A stretch of 64,000 nt of DNA, taken from Planococcus halocryophilus (GTDB taxonomy: Bacteria; Bacillota; Bacilli; Bacillales_A; Planococcaceae). The stretch covers positions 1-64,000 of the forward strand of contig NZ_JAKVTG010000016.1 of NCBI RefSeq assembly GCF_022489025.1. The letters run 5' to 3'. Shown here one piece after another: positions 16,738 through 23,812 of the stretch. Position 1 is the stretch's first letter. Every line of letters begins with the position of its first letter. Below the pieces are notes generated by a model, which searched no databases, had not been told where the DNA came from, and saw only the letters and a list, made by a program, of their open reading frames with translations. A program made the translations under genes and the position numbers.

Positions 16738-18552
16738 ATGAAATTTAAAACGAAAACATACGTGTTAGAAAAAGACATAGCGTTGGACCGAAAAACCGCT
16801 TGGCAATTGTTAGCAGATAATAACCGAATGAACTTGTATGTCGGGTTGTTCCCCGTAACGTTCAGCCCTGCAAAGCAAGACGGTACGGAAATCTTTTACC
16901 GAGAAGCTTATGCGAAAGCATTAGGACTTGTGCCGATCAAATGGCAAGAGTTTCCGTTTCAATGGCAAAAATACGACAGCTACACCGTTGAACGCCGTTA
17001 CTTATCAGGCCCACTCAAACAGTACAGCATGCAAGCCGAACTATTCGATACAGTGGACAACGGCACGCGAATCAAATTGACGGCTTCTTTTTTACCGCTC
17101 AACCCGATTGGTTACACAGGCGTGTTGATCAGCGGAATTCCCGCCGTGAAGAAAATGATGACCTATTTGGATGATTACTTGCAATCTGGAGCAAAAAAAA
17201 TATCCGAAGCCCCGCAAAAGCCGAGTAAGGGCAAAATCAATTTGCCAGAACTGGAGCGGTTGTCAGCGTTACTCGCGAAATCGCCGATTGACGACAAGTT
17301 TGTCGAGTTGTTGCATCGCTATTTAGCCGAGCGTGACGACCGAGACGTTGCGCAAATCGAGCCTGTCGAATTAGCCCATCATTGGCAAACTGATTTAGAT
17401 GAAACTTTGCGTGTTTTGCTGTATGCCACAAAAGCAGGCATGTTAAATCTGAGTTGGAATGTCATTTGTCCAAATTGCCGCGTTTCAAAAGTCGAACACA
17501 GTTCACTGTCGCAACTAGAAGAGCAGTTTCACTGTGATTTATGCGGCGTGAATTACGATGCTGATTTTGATCAGTTTGTCGAGTTGAACTTCTCAGTTCA
17601 CCCCACAGTCCGAACAGCTTACGCAGAAGTGTATTGCATCGGTGGCCCAACGATTACGCCACATGTACAAGCACAACAAATTATCGAGTCAGGCAAGACC
17701 AAGAGCTTTATGATTCCCCGAAATGAAAAAGCATTGCGTTTTCGTGTGATTCAAGCAAACGACCGGGTAGTGGTAGACACTGGCGCGGAATCAAACGAAC
17801 TTGTTTACTCTGATCTGGGTTGGTCGCATGATTCGGTGTCAGGATCGAGTGATGTTTCGGTCACAAACTCCAGTAGCGCAGACATCGTCGTGGCGTTAGA
17901 AAACGCAGATTGGACTGCGCAAACCGTAACCGCCGCCAAAGTGACAGCGATGCAAGAGTTCAGAGATTTATTTTCCTCAGAAGTGTTGTCACCTGGTCAA
18001 AAAATCGATATTGGCCACGTGACGATTTTGTTTACCGATTTAAAAGGTTCAACGATGTTGTACGAAACTGTCGGCGACTCGAGTGCTTACGGCCAAGTAC
18101 GCAACCATTTTGAATTTTTAACGCAACACATTGCCGGGAATTCCGGCAGCATCGTCAAAACAATTGGCGACGCTGTCATGGCCGTATTCCACAAACCCGA
18201 AGATGCACTGCGAGCAGCACTGGCTATTCAAGAAAACTTAGCCGCGTTTAATCAAACCGCAAAAGAAGAAATTGTATTAAGGCTTGGTTTATATAGCGGA
18301 GCGGCGATTGCTGTGAATTCCAATGACCGACTCGATTATTTTGGACGCACCGTGAACATCGCCGCGCGCATTCAAGGGCAAGGCGAAGGCGGCGACATTG
18401 TTATTAGTCGAGATGTGTTGGCGCAACCTATGTCGGCGAGCTTACTGACGGGTGACGGTTTAGCGTTAGAAGAATTTTCGGCTGTGTTAAAAGGAATTGA
18501 CGGAGCGGTGGATTTGGTCAGAGTGCGATTGAGCGAACCCATTAAAAATTGA
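16738..18552 (+). CDS. Class III adenylate/guanylate cyclase with SRPBCC and DUF5939 regions
   Basis: A 604-aa protein in three parts. Residues 1-150 look like an SRPBCC/START-type ligand pocket. About 170-400 match DUF5939 and contain a zinc ribbon (C244, C247, C266, C269). The C-terminal class III cyclase domain starts near residue 420. Metal ligands D434 and D478, the adenine-specificity pair K474/D533, and the transition-state residues N540 and R544 are all present, so an active adenylate cyclase is predicted. ATG 16738 follows TAGGAG. It is the third gene of the HD-GYP operon and lies just before fliW-csrA. Confidence 0.85.
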   Translation: MKFKTKTYVLEKDIALDRKTAWQLLADNNRMNLYVGLFPVTFSPAKQDGTEIFYREAYAKALGLVPIKWQEFPFQWQKYDSYTVERRYLSGPLKQYSMQAELFDTVDNGTRIKLTASFLPLNPIGYTGVLISGIPAVKKMMTYLDDYLQSGAKKISEAPQKPSKGKINLPELERLSALLAKSPIDDKFVELLHRYLAERDDRDVAQIEPVELAHHWQTDLDETLRVLLYATKAGMLNLSWNVICPNCRVSKVEHSSLSQLEEQFHCDLCGVNYDADFDQFVELNFSVHPTVRTAYAEVYCIGGPTITPHVQAQQIIESGKTKSFMIPRNEKALRFRVIQANDRVVVDTGAESNELVYSDLGWSHDSVSGSSDVSVTNSSSADIVVALENADWTAQTVTAAKVTAMQEFRDLFSSEVLSPGQKIDIGHVTILFTDLKGSTMLYETVGDSSAYGQVRNHFEFLTQHIAGNSGSIVKTIGDAVMAVFHKPEDALRAALAIQENLAAFNQTAKEEIVLRLGLYSGAAIAVNSNDRLDYFGRTVNIAARIQGQGEGGDIVISRDVLAQPMSASLLTGDGLALEEFSAVLKGIDGAVDLVRVRLSEPIKN

Positions 18553-18621
18553 TTGTGCATCCATGCCTTGTAAGATATCTTTAGGTTACGAAGCAATTTA
18601 TTGTTACGGAGGGAGTCAGAC

Positions 18622-19077
18622 ATGAACATTCAAACAGAACAATTCGGAGAAATCGAACTAGCAGAAGATCGCGTTATTACGTTTGATAAAGGCATTCCAG
18701 GATTTGAAGAGGTTAAAGACTATGTATTAATCCCGGCAGACGCAGAAGGCGAGTCTCCATTCTTTTTCTTGCAGTCGGTAGAACACATGGAAGTGAGCTT
18801 TTTCTTAGTCGATCCGTTTACGTTTTTCCAAGACTATGACATCAAACTAGAAGAGCAAATGGTGGAGCGGTTGCAACTAGAAGAGCCGACAGATGCCATC
18901 GTGTTGACGACGGTCACTGTCAAAGGCGATATAAGCAGTGCCACGACAAACTTAAAAGCACCACTGGTCATCAACAATACAAAACAACGAGGCATGCAAA
19001 TCGTCTTGAACAACAAAGATTACCAAATCAAGCAGGCGTTATTTCAAGCAGACAACACCGCTGCAAGGCAGGTGTAA
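18622..19077 (+). CDS. fliW: Flagellar assembly factor FliW
   Basis: A 151-aa protein of the FliW family. It shows the typical GEIELAEDRVITFDKGIPGFEEVKDY start and the SPFFFLQSVE segment. In B. subtilis FliW binds newly made flagellin or CsrA; when flagellin is exported, FliW captures CsrA and frees hag translation. ATG 18622 follows ACGGAGGG; the frame is open to 18601 but with no matching ribosome site. The fliW-csrA-hag order is the conserved one. Confidence 0.96.
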   Translation: MNIQTEQFGEIELAEDRVITFDKGIPGFEEVKDYVLIPADAEGESPFFFLQSVEHMEVSFFLVDPFTFFQDYDIKLEEQMVERLQLEEPTDAIVLTTVTVKGDISSATTNLKAPLVINNTKQRGMQIVLNNKDYQIKQALFQADNTAARQV

Positions 19078-19080
19078 ACG

Positions 19081-19305
19081 ATGTTAGTACTCGGACGCAA
19101 AAAAGGTGAAACCATCGTCATTAACGACGACATTGAAATCACTGTAACTTCGATCGAAGGCGACATGGTGCGTCTTGGCATTAACGCACCAAAGCAAATC
19201 ACCATCCACCGAAAAGAAGTGTATTTGGAAATTCAAGAAGAAAATAAACAAGCTACGTCAAACGTTATCAACTTGAGTGATTTTTTGAGTATGCGGAAGA
19301 AATAG
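19081..19305 (+). CDS. csrA: Carbon storage regulator / translational repressor CsrA
   Basis: A 74-aa RNA-binding protein. [24 protein letters not shown]-like [19 protein letters not shown] and a basic tail are diagnostic. In Bacillus it binds GGA motifs in the hag leader and blocks the ribosome site, with FliW as antagonist. It starts three nucleotides after the fliW stop and is followed by a terminator and then the hag promoter. Confidence 0.97.
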   Translation: MLVLGRKKGETIVINDDIEITVTSIEGDMVRLGINAPKQITIHRKEVYLEIQEENKQATSNVINLSDFLSMRKK

Positions 19306-19310
19306 CTCAA

Positions 19311-19337
19311 AGCCTGTGAAGTATGCAGGCTTTTTTT
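19311..19337 (+). terminator. fliW-csrA terminator
   Basis: AGCCTG (19311) pairs with CAGGCT (19326), followed by TTTTTTT. It separates fliW-csrA from hag. Confidence 0.8.
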
Positions 19338-19376
19338 GGTGAATAAAAATAAATAAGAAATATTTTCAAAAAACAC

Positions 19377-19403
19377 TAAACATTTTAAAAAGCCCTCCGA
19401 TAA
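19377..19403 (+). promoter_or_regulatory. SigD promoter of hag
   Basis: TAAA (19377-19380), 15 nt, then TCCGATAA (19396-19403), against the SigD consensus TAAA-N15-GCCGATAT. Confidence 0.85.
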
Positions 19404-19420
19404 TAACTTATGTAAGGCAG

Positions 19421-19479
19421 TGCAAAAGGATTTGGACGCTTACAAAAAATAAAAAAACATTACACGGAGGTAATACACA
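19421..19479 (+). promoter_or_regulatory. hag leader with putative CsrA-binding GGA motifs
   Basis: GGA triplets occur at 19428 and 19434 and in the ribosome site ACGGAGG (19465-19470). In B. subtilis CsrA binds two such sites in the hag leader, one of them covering the ribosome site. The presence of fliW-csrA just upstream fits. The individual sites are inferred from the motif only. Confidence 0.55.
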
Positions 19480-21466
19480 ATGATTATCAATCACAATATC
19501 GCAGCACTTAACACACACAGACAAATGGGCTCGGCTCAAAGCGCACAAATGAACAACATGGAGAAATTATCTTCAGGACTTCGCATCAACAGCGCGAAAG
19601 ACGATGCAGCAGGATTAACAATTTCTGAGAAAATGCGCGGTCAGATTCGCGGATTAGAGCAAGGTTCTCGCAACGCTCAAGATGGTATTTCTTTGATTCA
19701 AACTGCAGAAGGTGCTTTAAGTGAAACTCAAGATATTCTTCAACGCATGCGTGAATTGGCTGTACAAGCTGCCAATGATACAAATGCAGGTTCAGACAGA
19801 AGAGTACTGCAAGAAGAAATGGGTCAATTAGTAAAAGAAATTGATAGAATTTCAACTTCTACAGAGTTTAATACACAAAAATTAGTAGATGGATCGTTCA
19901 AAAGCTCTTTTCAAATTGGAGCAAATGAAAATCAAAAATTAGATTTGACTATCAATGCTATAAATTCATCAAGCCTTGGTCTTGCTGCAGGAGTAGAAGT
20001 TGAGACTGGTGTGGCCGCTACCGGTACTGCGAAACTAACCGAAGGAATATATAGCATTAAAGGTAGCGATTTAGTAGATGCTGCAGGACAAAAAGTGGCT
20101 GCCCTTACTGGTGGAACAACTTTAACTACTGCCGGAGGATCGACATATACATTCGGTGCAATTGATGTGGGTGATACAGTGACTATCGGCAAAGATGGCA
20201 AAGCCTCTCTTACGAAAGACTTAGATACCGGAAAAACAAATACGAACCTAGCAGGAGGAACGTACACAATTTCTAATTCTGGTACTGACGTCCTGAAAGA
20301 TGGGGAAAAAATCGGGACTTATGCAGCGGCAACCTCAGTAATTACCTTTACAGATACATCAAAAGGATCTATCGACTTGAATGATACTTTTGGAATGGTA
20401 GCCCCTGTTGCTGATGGTACATTTACAGTTAAAGCTGTTGATGTATCGAGCCATGAACAAGCTGCTGCTACTATTACTGCTATCAACACAGCAATTGAGT
20501 CTGTATCCTCAGAGCGTTCAAAATTAGGAGCAACTCAAAACCGTCTTGACCATACAATTAATAACTTAAACACATCTGCTGAAAACCTAACAGCTGCGGA
20601 ATCAAGAATCCGTGACGTTGATTATGCCGAAGCCGCGTAAGCGAGTGGAGGTACAGTCGTCCTGGCCGGTAACAGCCAGAGATTACGACCGGGTGAATTG
20701 CTGGAAAGCCCTTAAGCTTTTATTGCCACAACGTAGTTGGAAACGACAAGCGTGACGGTTTGAGAAAATAAAAGATTGGGTAATCAGCAGCCAAGCTCCT
20801 GTCTCGAAAGAGTGGAGAAGGTTCAACGACTAGGATAAACCATCTAAGGCGAAGGCTATGGTGATGAAATCCGTAGGTGAGGCAGTATACATCAGTACTG
20901 TGGATCCGAAGTGCCCGGCCCCTACTAACACTAGAGGGTGAAGATATAGTCTAGTCATTTATGAAAGTAAATGTTCGCACGATGGCGAAAGAAATGATGG
21001 AACAAACGAAGAACTCGATTCTTGCACAAGCATCACAAGCAATGCTGGCTCAATCCAATCAAATGACTCAATCAGTATTACAACTGTTGAGATAATTGAT
21101 TTTAGGGCGTCTAACCGGGTAACGGGTTAGAGTATAACTGGGTGAATTGCTGGAACTTCCTAAAACCCCATCAACCACAACGTAACTGGAAACGGTCGGC
21201 GTGACGGTTTGAAAATGATGAGGATGAACCAATGGATAATCAGCAGCCAAGCTCCTGTGAGGAAACTCTGGGGAAGGTTCAACGACTAGGATAAACCGTC
21301 TAAGGCAAAAGCTATGGCGATGAAATCCGTAGGGTGGCAAGCGCCATTCGAAGTGCCCAGCCCCTCAAATGTGAGGGTGAAGATATAGTCTATTCTATGC
21401 TCGAAAGACATAGTGGCAAAGCAAGCCAACCAAGCACCACAGCAAGTACTACAATTGCTACGTTAA
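19480..21466 (+). CDS. hag: Flagellin, split by two group I introns (join 19480..20622, 20982..21050, 21422..21466)
   Basis: The main filament protein, 418 aa after removal of both introns (381 + 23 + 14 residues). Exon 1 encodes the conserved N-terminal D0/D1 region (MIINHNIAALNTHRQ), a variable central domain of about 150 residues and the C-terminal D1 helix, ending AESRIRDVD. Exon 2 continues MAKEMMEQTKNSILAQASQA and ends MLA. Exon 3 adds QANQAPQQVLQLLR. The joined C terminus matches Bacillus flagellins in register. Without splicing, translation ends at TAA 20638, five codons into intron 1, giving a 386-aa protein without the C-terminal D0 helix. Ribosome site CGGAGG lies 9 nt before the ATG. 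Splice sites were deduced from the protein register and intron P1 pairing, not measured. Confidence 0.9.
20623..20981 (+). ncRNA. Group I intron 1 in hag
   Basis: A 359-nt self-splicing-type intron. The four conserved elements are in order: P AATTGCTGGAAA (20696-20707), Q TAATCAGCAGCCAAGC (20781-20796), R GTTCAACGACTAGG (20821-20834) and S AAGATATAGTC (20941-20951); the GACTA of R pairs with TAGTC of S to form P7. The 5' exon ends in U (GAT, 20622) and the intron ends in G (20981), as group I rules demand. P1 can form between GAT-TATGCC at the splice site and GGTACA-GTC (20651-20659), with the required U-G pair. A P9 hairpin CATTTA/TAAATG follows S. It has no ORF. Confidence 0.93.
21051..21421 (+). 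ncRNA. Group I intron 2 in hag
   Basis: A 371-nt intron whose core is clearly a sister of intron 1: P AATTGCTGGAA (from 21145), Q TAATCAGCAGCCAAGCTCC (21237-21255), R GGTTCAACGACTAGG (21276-21290) and S AGATATAGTC (21381-21390). The 5' exon ends in U (GCT, 21048-21050) and the intron ends in G (21421). The guide sequence before P2 reads GGC here where intron 1 has GTC, matching the exon change from GAT to GCT. The first 45 nt are a coding-like copy of exon 3 with its own stop (21051-21095). A splice site after that stop is a weaker alternative. Confidence 0.88.
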
Positions 21467-21479
21467 TTTTAAGAAATCG

Positions 21480-21506
21480 AGGAGCCTGAATTTAGGCTCC
21501 TTTTTC
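21480..21506 (+). terminator. hag terminator
   Basis: GGAGCCT (21481-21487) and AGGCTCC (21494-21500) pair around GAATTT, followed by TTTTTCT. Confidence 0.88.
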
Positions 21507-21523
21507 TATAAGGAGGCGCGTCC

Positions 21524-21700
21524 ATGGATATCGCTGCTTTATCGATGGCAATGAGCCAAGCAAGCGTAAAGACTGAAGCGAGTGTTTCGGTGATGAAAAA
21601 GACGATTGATCAAGCGGAAACAAATGGTCAAGAGGTTGTGAAGATGCTCGAGCAATCTGTTCGACCACATGTAGGAAGTTCAATTGATTTTAGAGCATAA
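21524..21700 (+). CDS. YjfB-family small motility protein
   Basis: A 58-aa protein starting MDIAALSMAMSQASV with a later MLEQSVRPHVGSSIDF segment, both typical of the YjfB family, a putative motility protein often SigD-controlled in Bacillus. The ATG follows AAGGAGGCG at ideal spacing. It lies 57 nt after the flagellin stop, between the hag terminator and its own terminator. No enzymatic role is known. Confidence 0.85.
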   Translation: MDIAALSMAMSQASVKTEASVSVMKKTIDQAETNGQEVVKMLEQSVRPHVGSSIDFRA

Positions 21701-21704
21701 TATG

Positions 21705-21765
21705 AAAAGAGTTTCCTCAAAAGGTCATGAAAAATGACTTTTGTAGGAAACTCTTTTTTTCTTTT
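21705..21765 (+). terminator. yjfB terminator
   Basis: A long imperfect hairpin: AAAGAGTTTCCT pairs with AGGAAACTCTTT, with an inner AAGTCATTTTTCATGACCTT-type stem on the opposite strand, followed by T7. Confidence 0.88.
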
Positions 21766-21778
21766 CATAAGTAGTAGC

Positions 21779-21886
21779 TCATGTCCATTGCGCCGGACGC
21801 TTTCCGCGGGCACGGCCTCAGCCGGTTACACCGTCTTCACCGCGTGCTGTTTCCGCTGGAGTCGTCTCCATTGCCATTCGCCAACT
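21779..21886 (-). repeat. Family 3 GC-rich intergenic repeat, copy a
   Basis: The GC-rich stretch includes GGACGCTTTCCGCGGGCACGG and CTGGAGTCGTCTCC. Related sequence lies at 26846-26960, 32516-32628 and 32689-32812. It falls in the gap between yjfB and the homing endonuclease gene, beside the stop codon of the latter. Confidence 0.7.
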
Positions 21887-21893
21887 ATGCCTT

Positions 21894-22763
21894 TTAATCT
21901 GAAGATGTAAATAAGACATTATTTTCACGTAACTCTCTCCATTTGTAAACAATAGACCAGTACGTGCGGTTTAGATAAAGAGCAATTTCTTTATCTGTTT
22001 TTCCTTCTTTTTTCATTTGAGATAGTATTTCACATTCTTCTTTTGTATAATTTTTTCCCCGATCTGATGAACTCACAATCACTTCGTAGCCGGGATGAGA
22101 GTCCTTGTAACGCTCCATTTCTTTTTGAAAACGAAAACCCCAATCGGTTTTATGAAACATAGAAGGGCAGTCTTTTGAGGCGTCACCGACTACTTTTAGG
22201 AACTTCATAGTTTCACTAACTTTAGTCGTTTTTAATATATAGCCAAATCCATCAGGCCTCTTACTAGTAGTAAACTCGACTCCGAAATGAGTGCTTATGT
22301 GTAATTTTAATTTGCATAAATCTTCAAAAGACAGAGATTGTAAGTATAGGTAAATGTGTGGTGTCAAATAGATGGTTTTCTTTAATTCGTTCCGACTTAC
22401 AGAAATGCATAACGAACCATCATCTAAATACAAAGTCGTGAGAAACAAAGGAGATTTACATAACTCAAGCATTTTTAAAGAAACTATCTTATCTCCGCTA
22501 GAATTGTAAAAGTGCTCAAACATTTGTGTTAGCAAGGGAAGCGATGGGGAAAGAAGTAAAGAACGTGATTGATTAAAATAGAAAGCGGATGGCAATAGAT
22601 TTCGTTTCCAAATTCGATAGTCTAGTTGTTGGATGCTGAAGTGTTCTCTATAACTGTTATTTTTTCGACGAGAACCTGGATATCTCTTAGTGATTTCACC
22701 GTCTCCTAAAATACTAGCGATCAAGACATTTTGTTCAGTTGATGTTAGCGAGAGTAAATCCAT
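21894..22763 (-). CDS. Free-standing LAGLIDADG homing endonuclease
   Basis: A 289-aa protein with two LAGLIDADG motifs: LIASILGDG (residues 14-22, acidic D21) and LTTLYLDDG (108-116, acidic D115), so a single-chain, two-motif enzyme. The C-terminal part (about 242-285) reads as a helix-turn-helix (KEECEILSQMKKEGKTDKEIALYLNRTYWS, seen in pieces), unusual for a minimal enzyme. A good ribosome site (TAGGAGTG) precedes the ATG. It sits about 430 bp beyond the last flagellin exon, on the opposite strand, outside both introns. It probably cuts intron-less hag alleles or recently served to spread these introns; the target is inferred. Confidence 0.85.
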   Translation of the reverse strand: MDLLSLTSTEQNVLIASILGDGEITKRYPGSRRKNNSYREHFSIQQLDYRIWKRNLLPSAFYFNQSRSLLLSPSLPLLTQMFEHFYNSSGDKIVSLKMLELCKSPLFLTTLYLDDGSLCISVSRNELKKTIYLTPHIYLYLQSLSFEDLCKLKLHISTHFGVEFTTSKRPDGFGYILKTTKVSETMKFLKVVGDASKDCPSMFHKTDWGFRFQKEMERYKDSHPGYEVIVSSSDRGKNYTKEECEILSQMKKEGKTDKEIALYLNRTYWSIVYKWRELRENNVLFTSSD

Positions 22764-22780
22764 TCTATCACTCCTATCTG

Positions 22781-22804
22781 TAATAAGAACGTTTGTTCTT
22801 ATTA
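22781..22804. promoter_or_regulatory. 24-bp palindrome upstream of the homing endonuclease (LexA-box-like)
   Basis: The arms TAATAAGAAC and GTTCTTATTA are perfect inverted repeats around GTTT. The core GAAC-N4-GTTC (22787-22798) matches the skeleton of the Gram-positive LexA box. It lies 17 bp before the endonuclease start codon and could be an operator for LexA or for the enzyme's own helix-turn-helix. Confidence 0.6.
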
Positions 22805-22956
22805 TTTTACAACAAAAGAGTTAAAGTGTCTAACTCCTGCTCGAGTTTTCAGATATTAATATAAAAAATGTTCTTTCCCACAATTATCCTATTCTTTTTT
22901 CACTCAATATCTTGTACACTAAACAAGATTACGCTAACAAAGGGTGTGAGAACCGA

Positions 22957-23691
22957 TTGACCAGTCCAATTTCTTCGAATTTCCTTTTATATAATACGAT
23001 TGCAACGATGGCTAAATCGATGCCGGAATTAAGTCAAAGCGACAGCAGCAGTACGATCGGCAGTTCGACAAGTCCGAGTACATTTTTTGCGATGCTGATG
23101 AACGCTATGATGGAAAGCATCGAAGAAAACAATTCCACAGCTTCACAGACAGGTACACAAATGCCATTGCCAACTTTAACAACACCGTTAACCGCTCCAC
23201 TAACAAATTCATACAACCCAGCAATTTCAATTCCACCGCTCAATACACAAGAAGTTGCAACCGCTGCGACCGATACGAGTGATTTGAAATTTAAGCCGAC
23301 GCAATTTATCAAACTGGATAATACATTAGATGGCAAACTGAGTGGTACTGCTGCTCACTTTATCAATGCAGGAAAAAAATACGATTTGGACCCGAATTTA
23401 TTGTCTGCGATCGCCATTCATGAAACGGGCAACGGCTCGTCACGTGCAGTTAACGATAAAAACAATGTTGCTGGTATGATGGGCAAAAATGGCTTGCGAA
23501 GCTACGCTTCTGTAGAAGACAGTATTTTCGACATGGCACGTAATTTGCGTCAAAATTATTTAAACGAAGGCAAAGACACCATTGCGAAAATCGGAGCAAA
23601 ATACGCGCCAGTTGGAGCAGCGAACGATCCAACCGGGCTAAACAACCACTGGACAAAAGGTGTCAGTAGCCAATATTCTAAACTGACATAA
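22957..23691 (+). CDS. Lysozyme-like / glucosaminidase-type peptidoglycan hydrolase
   Basis: A 244-aa protein. A long Ser/Thr/Pro-rich linker (about 20-120) leads to a C-terminal lysozyme-fold domain (about 130-244), with the probable catalytic glutamate in AIAIHETGNGS and the NNVAGMM segment typical of glucosaminidase/FlgJ-like domains. No signal peptide is evident. The TTG at 22957 follows AAAGGGTGTG; an upstream TTG at 22912 lacks a ribosome site. Placed between hag and flaG, it may open the cell wall for the flagellum, but this is inference. Confidence 0.72.
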   Translation: MTSPISSNFLLYNTIATMAKSMPELSQSDSSSTIGSSTSPSTFFAMLMNAMMESIEENNSTASQTGTQMPLPTLTTPLTAPLTNSYNPAISIPPLNTQEVATAATDTSDLKFKPTQFIKLDNTLDGKLSGTAAHFINAGKKYDLDPNLLSAIAIHETGNGSSRAVNDKNNVAGMMGKNGLRSYASVEDSIFDMARNLRQNYLNEGKDTIAKIGAKYAPVGAANDPTGLNNHWTKGVSSQYSKLT

Positions 23692-23731
23692 AATAGGGCA
23701 AGTTTTTACAAACTTAATCATGTAGACAAAT

Positions 23732-23772
23732 GAGGTATTGGGGATGAATTGGCTCCAGTACCTCTTTTTTTT
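23732..23772 (+). terminator. Terminator after the hydrolase gene
   Basis: GAGGTATTGG pairs with CCAGTACCTC, followed by T8. Confidence 0.82.
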
Positions 23773-23812
23773 GACTCTTTTTCATAAAAAACCTTGATGT
23801 TCTTTTGACATA

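Noticed and set aside
19480-20640. hag read as an uninterrupted 386-aa flagellin ending in DVDYAEAA
   Set aside because: It would lack the C-terminal D0 helix, which reappears in frame after a complete group I intron. A plain truncation or frameshift does not explain the P, Q, R, S elements.
21068-21340. 90-codon reverse-strand frame inside intron 2
   Set aside because: It lies across conserved ribozyme elements, has no family motif and no ribosome site; not an intron-encoded protein.
21051-21421. Intron 2 as an insertion after the stop codon of a two-exon gene, with exon 3 as a remnant
   Set aside because: Possible, but less likely: the guide sequence matches the exon at GCT, and exon 3 joins exon 2 there in frame to give the canonical flagellin tail. 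Kept as the main alternative in the findings.
21894-22763. Reading the gene as a transposase or IS element
   Set aside because: The two LAGLIDADG motifs at the expected spacing and the lack of terminal inverted repeats or DDE residues speak for a homing endonuclease.
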